This document shows, one piece after another, positions 17,799 to 26,383 of a DNA stretch of 64,000 nucleotides. The notes beneath the pieces were generated by a model, which had not been told where the DNA came from, ran no database searches, and worked only from the letters and a program-made list of their open reading frames with translations. Source of the stretch: Trichomonas tenax (Eukaryota; Parabasalia; Trichomonadida; Trichomonadidae); assembly GCA_023091735.1 (NCBI GenBank), contig JALKBU010000088.1:24827-88826 (forward strand), given 5' to 3'. The position numbers and the translations under genes are program-made. Numbering within the stretch: position 1 is the stretch's first letter; the number at the start of each line of letters is the position of its first letter.

Positions 17799-18899
17799 TT
17801 AGAAATACCATAACTTCGGATCATTCTTAACAAAGTCGGAGAAGCAGTGCATGTTGTAGAGCTTCATGGACGATGCCTGATTCATCGCATATGCGCGATT
17901 CGATCTTTTCGGATTGCAGTTTTCGAGTGGATGTTCTCTTTGGGATTCAGCGACCGTTTGGATGATGTCGATGATCTTGTGGACGTTCTCTTTGTTGTAG
18001 AACTCAGAGTGAGCTTTCTTATCTTTGTTATTTGGTTTGAAATACGGAATCTTAATGCGATTCTGCTTTTCTGTATTAACTGTGGCATTAACATCTCTGC
18101 CCCATGCGATGATTGCCTTAGTGATACCACCGAATTTGGCGCCTTGGAGACCGTTTAATGCACTTTCTGCTTGAGAATGTGTTTCCATCTTAACCAAAGC
18201 CCACTGTGGCTTCTGCGGATCAATTTTTGCATAAATGACAGTGCCAAATCTGCTGAATGTCTCAGTTAAGATCTCTTCGGTGACAACGTTAGAATCCAAC
18301 TGTGAAAGGAACAAAATTGTGTTTGTATCCTGGTTAACATCAAGCGTTCTATTATTTTCTGCTTCCAAGACTTTGAGATTACGTCCCCAAGCGCTGATAC
18401 CATTTAATTTGTTTATCGCGTCGAGAACTTCCTGGTGAGTTGAGAATTTGACGAACGCGAAACCCTTGTGTACGCCCATCTGGTAAATGACGCGGGAGTT
18501 GATTGTTGTTGGAATATAGGATCTGAAAAACTCCAAAAGCTGCTCATCGTCGACTGTTGTTGGGATATTTCCGACGTAGCATGAATAGCCTTCAGCCTTG
18601 GCAAAGCTGTCCGCATCTGTGAATTCGTTTTTGTCTGTTCCCCAATTTACGGTCCATCTCAAGTTAGGGCGGATTCTAATGATGGATCCCTTAAGAAGCC
18701 TGAGTGCCTCAGTCGCGTCCGAAGCGTTTTGGAACTTAATGAAGCCGTAGCCCGCTAATTGGCCTGTTGTCGTATCTCTCATCAAACGGATGTTCACTGG
18801 TGTGATTCCCGTCGCCAGTTTGATTTCGTCGTGGAGCTGCTCCTCGGATTCGAAGATTCCTGTTCCTCCAATCCAGAGATGTGTGTTTTTCTGCGTCAT
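17799..18899 (-). CDS. Three-RRM RNA-binding protein, SECp43/Nam8/RBP45 type
   Basis: A 366-residue protein with three RNA-recognition motifs. RRM1 (residues 5-85) begins HLWIGGTGIFESEEQL and has AGYGFIKFQN (RNP1). RRM2 (about 103-180) has YSCYVGNIPTTVDDEQLLEF and KGFAFVKFS. RRM3 (about 195-268) has TILFLSQLDSNVVTEEIL and WALVKMETHSQAESAL. The LRWTVNWGTDK linker followed by YSCYVGNI matches the junction in TRNAU1AP (SECp43), Nam8 and plant RBP45/47 proteins. These act in U1 snRNP-linked splicing, 3'-UTR binding or tRNA-Sec metabolism. In an intron-poor genome an mRNA-binding role is the safer guess. The C-terminal 100 residues are basic and unstructured. The gene is divergent from the KANSL2-like gene across the phased motif array. 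Confidence 0.9.
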   Translation of the reverse strand: MTQKNTHLWIGGTGIFESEEQLHDEIKLATGITPVNIRLMRDTTTGQLAGYGFIKFQNASDATEALRLLKGSIIRIRPNLRWTVNWGTDKNEFTDADSFAKAEGYSCYVGNIPTTVDDEQLLEFFRSYIPTTINSRVIYQMGVHKGFAFVKFSTHQEVLDAINKLNGISAWGRNLKVLEAENNRTLDVNQDTNTILFLSQLDSNVVTEEILTETFSRFGTVIYAKIDPQKPQWALVKMETHSQAESALNGLQGAKFGGITKAIIAWGRDVNATVNTEKQNRIKIPYFKPNNKDKKAHSEFYNKENVHKIIDIIQTVAESQREHPLENCNPKRSNRAYAMNQASSMKLYNMHCFSDFVKNDPKLWYF

Positions 18900-19020
18900 G
18901 GAAAAAAATACGAAAAAAAATATGCCAAGATTTTGTAAAAGTCTGAATTTAGATTGTATATCGCATGAAGATGCTGAATTTTAATTAAAAATAAAGTCAA
19001 AATATTCTATGAAAAATGAC

Positions 19021-19273
19021 TGACACGTAAATTTTAAATTGGAAATGTAAATGCAATATTTGTCACGTAAATATCAGATTTTGTCGCAGAAATATTGGTA
19101 TTTGTCATGTAAATACATATTTTGTCGTGTAAAATTGATATTTGGCATGTAAGAAGGATATTTGTAAAGCAAATGAATATATTTGTCGTGTAAAAATGGT
19201 ATATGTCATGTAAATTCAATATATGGCACGTAAATATATTTTTGACTTGTAAAAATGATCTATGTCATGTAAA
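19021..19273 (+). promoter_or_regulatory. Phased array: 13 units of TGTCATGTAAA with a 20-bp period
   Basis: Unit starts are 19021, 19041, 19061, 19082, 19103, 19123, 19143, 19163, 19184, 19204, 19224, 19243 and 19263: every interval is 19-21 bp. Typical units are TGTCACGTAAA, TGTCATGTAAA, TGTCGTGTAAA, TGGCATGTAAG, TGGCACGTAAA and TGACTTGTAAA; the weakest are GGAAATGTAAA, TGTCGCAGAAA and TGTAAAGCAAA. The bases between units are AT-rich and unrelated. All units have one orientation. The array sits between divergent genes and ends 23 bases before the ATG at 19296. A period of two helical turns would place every bound protein on one face of the DNA. Confidence 0.85.
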
Positions 19274-19295
19274 AATTTAAAAAGTGATAATAAAT

Positions 19296-19830
19296 ATGAA
19301 ACCTTCTGCTGCAGCGATTCTAGATGAAAGAGGATGTGAAATTCTGAAGGAAGTGCCTCCGAGTGAAGCTGTGATCGCGAAATGTCCGATAAGTGTTGAT
19401 TCTTCGTTTAAAAATTTAATCGAGCTCGATTCAATTATTGCAAGCTTGTAATGAACAAGCGCATCCACAGTCGAAAGAAGATAAATATTGGTATCTTAGA
19501 CAATATTACATCAATCAATTCAAAGGTGAAACAAGAAAACAAATTTTAGACAATAAAGCAGACGAAATACGTAAAATATTACTTAAAGGTTCTCCAGAGC
19601 AACTCGAAAATCTTTACACAAGTTGCTACAAATGGAGAACAGCAATTCATGAATCTAGACAAGATAACAAGCCAATTTGCAAAATAGATAACTGCATAAA
19701 TGTCGCTGTTACTGGATCTGAATACTGTATTAATCATATTACAGAAGATTCAAATCAAAAATTATTTAAACTTTGTCCAAAATGCAATAGACCACACCCA
19801 GTGTGCTCAGAGTGCTTTACATGCAAATAA
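19296..19830 (+). pseudogene. KANSL2-like zinc-binding protein, frame interrupted (+1 shift needed)
   Basis: ATG at 19296 opens 51 codons (MKPSAAAILDERGCEI to SIIASL) ending in TAA at 19449. A second frame, free of stops from about 19429, continues to 19830 with ACNEQAHPQSKEDKYWYLRQ and, near its end, ICKIDNCINVAVTGSEYC, INHITED and QKLFKLC. That Cys/His spacing matches the C3Hc3H zinc domain of KANSL2-type chromatin proteins (KAT8/NSL acetyltransferase complex). The two frames overlap by about 20 bases and join if one base is skipped. This could be programmed shifting, a one-base mutation, or an assembly error. The strong array just upstream suggests the gene is expressed. Type is given as pseudogene only because the frame is broken. 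Confidence 0.6.
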
Positions 19831-20549
19831 TATCCTTATTTGATTTATGATTTTCAATAACAATTTTTGAACATTTTAATAATTATTCATAATCTTCAAA
19901 ATGATCTTAATTTATCTCACGCTCAGTTATCCTCGGTTAACAATAATTTCAAATTTTATAATTATAATTTTCGAAATTATCATTTGAAAAAATTATCTTA
20001 GTTCAACTAAAATACGAGAAGACAACTCTAATTTACAGGTACGTATTGAATATCTATTTGTTTGTTTGTGGCGCTTATTTATTGTCGAGTTCTATTTTAG
20101 TCAAATTTCTAATGAAAACACTTCAACTAAATTGATTATACCTCTTCACATATCTGTTATATTTCTTTGATATAATAAACATAGATTGTATATAAGCCGT
20201 GCATTACACAATATGGATTGCAAAAGATAATTATGCTGAAAGACCCTCGAAAAACATCATTAATGAATGAACAAATCCCATAAAATCGATACGAATATTT
20301 ACTCAGATGAAGATGAGGATGATAACCTCGATTTATTTTGGAAAAAATGTTCATCTCAAAGCAGTTCACTTAGTAAAAATCGTTAAAATTGAAAATAAAA
20401 TCAAATCAGTCTTCACAAAGTTCATTTTCGTCTTCTGGATTTTATGCATCGTATCGTGATTGAAGTGTAAAGATTAGAGTTATTAAATTTCAAAGATAAT
20501 GATTTTAAATGATGAAATAGCAACATAGAAAAAGCTTTTCGGAAGTTGA
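19831..20549. other. Spacer between convergent genes
   Basis: AT-rich, with one possible gene remnant at 20267-20463. Otherwise nothing recognised. Confidence 0.45.
20267..20463 (+). pseudogene. Possible remnant of a small acidic/Ser-rich protein
   Basis: ATG at 20267 starts a 39-codon frame (MNKSHKID, NIYSDEDEDDNLDLFWKKC, SSQSSSLSKNR) that ends at TAA 20384-20386. In another frame QSSQSSFSSSGFYASYRD follows and ends at 20463. The acidic stretch and the Ser/Gln style continue across the break, which suggests one gene cut by a shift. No family is recognised. Confidence 0.3.
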
Positions 20550-21191
20550 TTACTTCTCTTGTTCGCGCTTCTTTGCAGCACGCTCAGCATCAGTGAAAAC
20601 AGTCTTCTTTAACGACTTGTTCGAGCAAAAAGAGCTGGCGATGGCTTTGTCACGCGCTGTCAGAGATGTGAAATCTAATGAGTTAAGGTTTGGAAGAACG
20701 GAGATAATATAATTCCTATATTTCAATCTTCCTCTATCTTCGATTGGATTTCCGTGGAGTGTCAAATCACGGAGGTTCTCGAGTTCCACGAGTTTGTTGA
20801 CGTCTAAAATGTCGGTGATTTTATTTGCGTGAAGATGCAACTTAACTAAGCCGCGAAGTCTACCGATTGTCGGTTCGATTGTCTGTAGCTGGTTAAATGA
20901 TAAGTCGAGCCACTGTATTTGCGTGATTTCGACCATGCTTCTGAGAGATGTGATAAAGTTTACCCAACCAGAGATTTTATTGTTATTCAGTCTGATGGCG
21001 TTGATTATTACGTTGTCTTTTCCGTATTTCTTAACGAGTTTTTGAAGTTCAGCAGCGTTTTGATTTTCTTCGATCTTCATTTCGCTAAATTCGCGCAATT
21101 CTCTCATCGAGAGGTCGATAGGCGGCGATGTGACTGTCGAATAACTTGCTGCAATCGACGAAACATGACGGGCTTTGCCTGATCCAGACAT
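20550..21191 (-). CDS. LRRC51: LRRC51-like leucine-rich repeat protein (cilium/flagellum associated)
   Basis: A 213-residue protein. PPIDLSMRELREF near the N-terminus, then leucine-rich repeats: IQWLDLSFNQLQTIEPTIG, LVKLHLHANKITDI and LRDLTLHGNPIEDR. It closes with KYRNYIISVLPNLNSLDFTS and LTARDKA. The order and many residues match LRRC51 (the LRR part of LRTOMT), a short protein conserved in species with cilia or flagella. The C-terminus is basic (AERAAKKREQEK). Start at ATG 21191; the frame upstream only offers a GTG. It lies head-to-tail with the seryl-tRNA synthetase gene on the same strand, 231 bp downstream of that gene. Confidence 0.85.
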   Translation of the reverse strand: MSGSGKARHVSSIAASYSTVTSPPIDLSMRELREFSEMKIEENQNAAELQKLVKKYGKDNVIINAIRLNNNKISGWVNFITSLRSMVEITQIQWLDLSFNQLQTIEPTIGRLRGLVKLHLHANKITDILDVNKLVELENLRDLTLHGNPIEDRGRLKYRNYIISVLPNLNSLDFTSLTARDKAIASSFCSNKSLKKTVFTDAERAAKKREQEK

Positions 21192-21422
21192 TTTGTATAC
21201 GTTATTTGTCACTTTTTATCATTAAAAAAATAATACATCACAAGTCATAATTTTAGTAAAAAGATATTTCAAAACAATATCAACACTACGTGCGGCGACA
21301 TTCAGTCTTAACTAATACATAAATTAAAAGCTTTAAACTATAACTCTATATTGTTTATGAAAGGGGAGGATAATTTGAGAAAAGGAGATAAAAGGCCTGC
21401 TTTATAATTATAAAAAAACAGC

Positions 21423-22928
21423 TTAAACACTTGTGTTGCCATCAACGCCAGCGACAGCCTTAGCATCCTGGACGAATGGGATAAAATCGATATCCTTGAA
21501 CTCTGGGACGGCGCAGTGCTCGGACTGGAGGTCAAGATCTGGAATGTTGTAGTCATCGTTGGAGTGATCGTGGGAGATCATGAGCTCGCGCATGTATGGC
21601 TGGAGAACCTTTGGAATGCGGATACCTGTTGGTGTCTGGTAGTTCTCGAGGATGCAGCAGAGTGTTCTCTCTGTAGCGCAAAGTGTAGCGTTGAGCATGT
21701 GGACGTATTCCTTCTCACCATCTTTGTTCTTGCCGTGGCCGTAACGGATGTCGAGCTTGCGGGACTGGAAGTCCTTGCAGTTGGAAGCGGAGACGAGCTC
21801 ACGGTACTGGTCATAGGATGGGAACCAAGCCTCGACATCAACCTTGCGAGCTGTGGAGTAGTTAAGCTCACCAGAAACGACGAGGACGGCACGGAATGGA
21901 AGGCCGAGGGACTTAAGAAATTCGCAGGAGTTGTGGACCATCTGCATGTGCATCTTCTGGGACTCGCCATTGTGTGGGGATGTGATGCAGAACTGCTCGA
22001 CTTTCTCGAACTGGTGGACACGGAAGATGCCCCAATTATCCTTGCCGGAAGCTCCGGCCTCCTTACGGAAGCAGGATGAGAAGCCGCAGTATCTCTTTGG
22101 AAGCTGGTTCTCATCGATGCATTCGTTGAGGTGGTAGCCGCAAAGTGTTTGCTCGGATGTAGCAATGAGGAACATGTCATCCTTTGGATCGTTTGTTGGG
22201 GAGTCGATGTGGTAGAGTGTCTCCTGGAAATCTTCGAGCTGGCAAACGCGGCCCATAACCTCGGACTTCATGAAGAATGGTGTGTGGATGGCTGTGTATC
22301 CGTGGGCCTGGAGGAAGTCAAGACTGTAGCGGAAGAGGGCCTGGTTGAGCTTGAGGGCCATACCCTTGAGGTAGTAGCCACGGTGGCCGGCAACGCGAGC
22401 ACCACGCTCTGGCTCGTAACCATCGATCATTGCAAGAAGTTCATTGTGTGGCTTCCAGTTTGGAATTTCTGGGATCTTGCCGCATTTCATGATGACCTCA
22501 TTGTTAGCCTCATCGAGGGAAACTGGGACTTCTGGCTCAATCATGACACCAACTGTAGATAACTCCTTCTCGACCTTGTTGAAGAGTTCATCACGCTTGG
22601 CCTCGAGCTCAGCGATCTTAATTGTCAATTGACGGCATTTCTCCTTAACAGCTTCCATCTCTTCTGGGGATAATTTAACACCACCCTTAGGCTTGAGGGA
22701 TGCCTGTGCCTGATTCTTCTCCTTGATTGTATCAGCGACAGCCTTCAAAGCAGCACGGTACTCCTCATCGTCCTTGACGATCTGGTCGATGAGCTCCGGT
22801 GGACGATTTCTCTTTTTCTGGTTATCACGCCAAACTTGGAGTTCTGCATCTGTCTTTCCACGGAAATTCTTGATATCGACACCAGCGGTGAATACCTGAG
22901 CGGCAGAGGACTTCTTTGCTGCAGACAT
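21423..22928 (-). CDS. SerRS: Seryl-tRNA synthetase, cytosolic
   Basis: A 501-residue class II synthetase that charges tRNA-Ser with serine. The N-terminal 130 residues form the long helical arm that binds the tRNA (EEYRAALKAVADTIKEKNQA, MEAVKEKCRQLTIKIAEL). The catalytic core has motif 2 at about residues 285-315 (CFRKEAGASGKDNWGIFRVH, with QFEKVEQF). Motif 3 follows at about 415-440 (TERTLCCILENYQTPTGIRI, then PKVLQPYM). The length fits eukaryotic cytosolic enzymes. The high GC of this gene relative to the spacers suggests strong expression. The ATG is preceded by a TCATTTT initiator only a few bases upstream. Confidence 0.98.
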   Translation of the reverse strand: MSAAKKSSAAQVFTAGVDIKNFRGKTDAELQVWRDNQKKRNRPPELIDQIVKDDEEYRAALKAVADTIKEKNQAQASLKPKGGVKLSPEEMEAVKEKCRQLTIKIAELEAKRDELFNKVEKELSTVGVMIEPEVPVSLDEANNEVIMKCGKIPEIPNWKPHNELLAMIDGYEPERGARVAGHRGYYLKGMALKLNQALFRYSLDFLQAHGYTAIHTPFFMKSEVMGRVCQLEDFQETLYHIDSPTNDPKDDMFLIATSEQTLCGYHLNECIDENQLPKRYCGFSSCFRKEAGASGKDNWGIFRVHQFEKVEQFCITSPHNGESQKMHMQMVHNSCEFLKSLGLPFRAVLVVSGELNYSTARKVDVEAWFPSYDQYRELVSASNCKDFQSRKLDIRYGHGKNKDGEKEYVHMLNATLCATERTLCCILENYQTPTGIRIPKVLQPYMRELMISHDHSNDDYNIPDLDLQSEHCAVPEFKDIDFIPFVQDAKAVAGVDGNTSV

Positions 22929-22933
22929 TTTAG

Positions 22934-22941
22934 AAAAATGA
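22934..22941 (-). promoter_or_regulatory. Initiator-like TCATTTTT of the SerRS gene
   Basis: Read on the minus strand, TCATTTTT lies five bases upstream of the ATG, matching TCAYTWY. A start at its A would leave a leader of about ten bases. Confidence 0.6.
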
Positions 22942-24130
22942 AATTAAAACCTGGCTTGGCCACTCCACGCTCAATTTTTTCTGAGAGAAGCATCGTCCAA
23001 TTTCTAGAAATGATTACTTTTTCATCTTTTTTGTTATCCCCTCCAAAGGAGGCTTTCGAATCGCAAATAAAAATCTTTTTTTTTAGATTTTTTTGAAAAA
23101 ATGTTTAGCCTCTATTTTTCACTATATATGTGGTCCTTGAGGAGCTACAGTCTATAATGGAGTTGTAAAAATGGCTCGTTCACGTTTTTTTGAATGGATT
23201 GCGGCAAGATTTTCTAATAAATGATTCGGATTTGAGGCACGCAAGATTATTTCCTATCGTCGCGGAAAGTCCGGACTTTTGTTACGATAGAGAACCTTAA
23301 ACACTCTTTTTGAAAAATAATGACTATCTGATCCTTGCAATGTGCGCAAATATCAGAAAGCTCCGAGCCCAAATGCAGTTATTCTTTACAAAGGTCTTTC
23401 ACATATTTGATATTTGCATTATATTTTGTTGATACTTTGATAATGTGTTTAGCATATGTACTACTTGCAGTTTCAATGATAATTCACGCTATATAATGTA
23501 TTTTTTTTTTAAAAAAAAATGAAATTGAACATTTTGTATATAGTAAATATATATGTGTGTATGGCATTGTAAGATGTACTATTCAGTGATGTAAACATGT
23601 TTCCAATGTGTTTTAAAGATAGAAGTGAGTTCAAGCAATTAAGATTTACAAAATTCATCTTAATTTAGATAATATTGGTTTATCAATTATGTGTCTTGAA
23701 TTTTGATATTAGATAAAGTGATTTGTAAAAGTAAACTCAATATATATGAATTTCTTGACGATTCAAAATGTGATTTGGGAGATAAAACGTTGCTAATAAT
23801 GTTTAAGTTCACATTTCAATATTCATATCTGTTGGATGATAGTAGTATGATCACAAGTGGCATGTCTTCAATGTAAAAACAGCATCATAGAAAGCCCCAT
23901 GATTGATATCCATCCATATTAACAATGTGTAATGTATTCTATTATATGTGCATAATCTTTTCAATATATTTGCGTATTATTTTATCATTCATAAGGATAT
24001 ATATGCATTGCAAAACTTGTCCGACAAATTGTGGGAATTTTTTAACAATGTAAAGTGAATACGTCAGAATGTCAAAAAATAAAAATTGGTCAATTAACAT
24101 ATTTATATATACTAATTCAAATTTGTGTAG
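22942..24130. other. Gene-free spacer with a GC-richer, possibly structured island
   Basis: Most of this is AT-rich. From about 23120 to 23375 the base composition is more even, and there is a hairpin at 23254-23290: CTATCGT pairs with ACGATAG and encloses the palindrome AAGTCCGGACTT. GGAGCT near 23140 can pair with AGCTCC near 23362. A small stem, CCTCCAAAGGAGG, lies near 23042. This may be an uncharacterised structured RNA; no known RNA gene is identified. The remainder, to 24130, holds nothing recognised. Confidence 0.35.
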
Positions 24131-24519
24131 GGTATGATAATGTGTCACAAAAAGCGACATATTTACATGTCAGATTTGGTGACTTTCTGACATGTAAAAT
24201 GACATAATATAAAAGGGGTGTATCTAAAACCGTCAGCCATTTTTATAATATAAATGAAAACATTTGCTATGATTGACTCTGGAAGGCTGGACTATGGATT
24301 GGCTTGGGTCTTATCATAGTGCTTCGTTGTATTAGCAAGCCAGTCTATGATTTTGCCTTTCAGAGTTGAAGTTCGAAAATCGTCGAAATATTCCGACTAA
24401 AAGGCTATGAAAAGCAAAAAATATAGAGAGCTGACGCTATATGACACAGTTTATATTTATTATATCTATAATTAAATTTTTAATTAAATCACATAATTTT
24501 CTTTTAAACTTCAATATTG
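24131..24519. mobile_element. Solitary arm of the foldback element
   Basis: From GGTATGATAATGTGTCAC to AACTTCAATATTG it matches the left arm of the element at 13840-15020 with scattered substitutions. It includes the 89-base hairpin (24277-24365), the paired TTTACATGTCA (24162-24172) and TGACATGTAAA (24188-24198), and TATAAAAGGGG. The opposite arm is not present; the homology stops abruptly where the copy at 14 kb reads on to ATCGGAC. It is a truncated copy. Confidence 0.85.
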
Positions 24520-25120
24520 TCTCCCAACATTGAGTTCAATCCATTTCAAACTATTGATACTTTTCCATTTTTCCCTCACAAACACATCACTTTCCTTTAT
24601 TTTGACATTCTGACTTTACATGTCAGAAAAGTGCGTTGTTCTATTTTGTCCCAGACTCAATATTTAAGTTTTTTTTTACTTTTTGACAAGTAAACTGATT
24701 TATGGAAAATGGCTTTGGATTTAAATTTAGATATTAGTAATTATGTAGAATTATAATTTCATATTTTTGGAATAAGATACAATATGCCATGTAAAATTCA
24801 GAAAATTGAACAAATTATTGGTCAATTTTTCAGAGTAAACATTTGAAATGGTTTTAAGATTATCCAACCCATTGACAACAATCTATCTATTGTACTGTAT
24901 ACATTTAGAGCATTGTTAAAGGCTAAAACTCATAGGGATTGGAAAAAACTTGCAATTTTTTGTTCGCACACAACCCGTATAAAAATAATCTTCTTAAAAA
25001 TTAATGCTTTAAATCTCATTTACTGGCAATACATGATCTAATTATTGATTCCGTTTTGATTCTCGGTTTAAATTAATTTTTGCCATGTAAACCCATAACC
25101 AAAATTCAAATTTTTGTTTA
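24520..25120. other. Spacer between two mobile-element remnants
   Basis: Contains TTTACATGTCA at 24615-24625, TGACAAGTAAA near 24684, TGCCATGTAAA near 24785 and TGCCATGTAAA at 25081. No gene seen. Confidence 0.5.
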
Positions 25121-25210
25121 TTCAATTTTGAATTGAAATGGCTACCTTTTTAAATTTATTTTTCGGCAACTTTTTCTCACAAAATTCAATAGGTTTTTTT
25201 AAAGCAAAGT

Positions 25211-26131
25211 TTAGATTATCGGTGTGATCTTTTGAGCTGCTTCTCGCATATTTACACCCGTGTAACGAGTATATACACTCGATTTGCAACGACCCATTGA
25301 TTTAATGGTATGATCTGACACGCCCATAAGTGCCGCCTCATGAGCGGCCCCTTTTCTGAAACTATGTGTCGAATATGCAGAATCATTGAACAAGGTATTA
25401 AAAGCAGATTTAATACTTGATCGATATGTTGTTATTGCTTTTGGAAAAATTTTAGACGTTTTGCAAACATTTGGAAGAGATTTCAAATATTGAAGTCTGC
25501 GATCAAGCCAAAGATAGGGTGAATAGTTAGTGTTAGATCTTTCGATTAATACAGGAATGCCTTTGGAAGTCCGATCTGTTTTAACAAATAAGGTTTAAAA
25601 TCCCTTCAGTAGTAGAAATATCATCGAGAGTCAAACCTACGGCTTCTGATATTCTTAGAAAGCCATAATATAAAACAGACATCAATGACATCGTTTCAAC
25701 ATCACTTTGATATGTGGTGGAAAAATACATTCCCAAAATAGACATTTCTTGCCTATTAACTATTAACTCTTACTTTCTTTGCATTTGGGGCAAAGTCCGT
25801 AGCCATTAGTCTCGATAGTCCCTTGAAATAATCGTCAATCTTTTGGCAGCGAGTTATGTTACGGAGATTGTCAACACGTAAATAATATTTTATTCCTGCA
25901 AGCAATTCGCGGATATATGAATATGTTGTTGTCGGGTGAAAGATAAGATATGCCTGAAAAAAAGCAATAACATTATTGTAAGTTACTAAAACAGGAGGTG
26001 GAGAATTGGGAATTTTTGATTAGATCAAAAAAATATGTTTTGATCAAAGAATTGTATTCCCTTTGCGTAGCTGGTGAAATAGAATTGGTTAAAACTTGAA
26101 CTGAACTTTGTAAAAGATCATTAAAGTTCAT
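25211..26131 (-). pseudogene. Tyrosine recombinase (integrase), frameshifted
   Basis: Read leftward from ATG at 26131 the pieces are: MNFNDLLQSSVQVLTNS and TQREYNSLIKTYF (N-terminal core-binding domain), then after a shift NVIAFFQAYLIFHP, YSYIRELLAGIKYYLRVDNL. After a 7-bp tandem duplication near 25760 comes MSLMSVLYYGFLRISEAVGL, and after another shift near 25590 TDRTSKGIPVLIERSN and the C-terminal catalytic part to 25211. Catalytic residues are visible: Arg in FLRISE, HSFRKG (His-x-x-Arg), and Tyr in SSVYTRYTG; the usual Trp of GRW is Cys in SMGRCKSS. About 307 codons in total, the normal size for a single-domain-pair recombinase. At least three frame breaks make this copy inactive. Confidence 0.85.
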
Positions 26132-26263
26132 TTAAAAAATTGAAAAATTGAATAGCTTGAAAATTAAAATAAAAATGATCACTAAAATATTACGTAAATA
26201 TAGATCAATATCACAAATATATGATTTAAAATCCATTTAAAAATGTATATTTTTTCATTTTAT

Positions 26264-26303
26264 AAATTTCTCAGCTGTTTTTGCAAAAACAGCTGAGAAA
26301 TTT
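26264..26303. repeat. Perfect 40-bp palindrome beside the recombinase element's right end
   Basis: AAATTTCTCAGCTG at the left and CAGCTGAGAAATTT at the right, fully self-complementary with no loop. It abuts the inner edge of the right terminal repeat and lies just upstream of the recombinase start. It could be the site where the recombinase acts. Confidence 0.85.
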
Positions 26304-26383
26304 CCTTTTGAATTTTGTGAGAAAAAGGTTTATGAAAAATAAATCTAAAGGCAGCCTAATTCAAAATTGAATTACAAGAATTG

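Larger units (their letters stand above)
25121..26374. mobile_element. Compact tyrosine-recombinase transposon with inverted ends
   Basis: A decayed recombinase gene is bracketed by inverted repeats of about 70 bp. The left end (25121-25193) begins TTCAATTTTGAATT and ends with TTTTTCTCACAAAATTCAA and AGG. The right end (26302-26374) is its reverse complement with a small gap and roughly 80 percent identity by eye. No other gene fits between the ends, so the unit is about 1.25 kb: one gene plus terminal repeats. Known eukaryotic tyrosine-recombinase elements (Crypton, DIRS and relatives) do not look like this; a cut-down or new type is possible. Confidence 0.75.

Noticed and set aside
19021..19273. 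CRISPR-like repeat array
   Set aside because: The repeated word is only 11 bp and degenerate, the spacers are 9 bp, and the setting is eukaryotic.
19448..19470. A 23-base GT...AG intron in the KANSL2-like gene
   Set aside because: Removing 23 bases does not restore the downstream reading frame, and the motif does not match the long conserved trichomonad splice signals.
21516..22079. Long plus-strand frame opposite the SerRS gene
   Set aside because: It is the antisense shadow of a highly conserved enzyme with biased codons.
23254..23290. RNase P or MRP RNA gene
   Set aside because: Only the GGAAAGTCC word fits; the pairing partner expected downstream is missing, and the word pairs with itself in a local hairpin. 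Kept only as an unspecified RNA candidate.
25211..25486. The C-terminal recombinase piece as a complete small gene
   Set aside because: It begins with TTG, and the same protein clearly continues upstream through two or three frame breaks to an ATG at 26131, so it is one part of a pseudogene.
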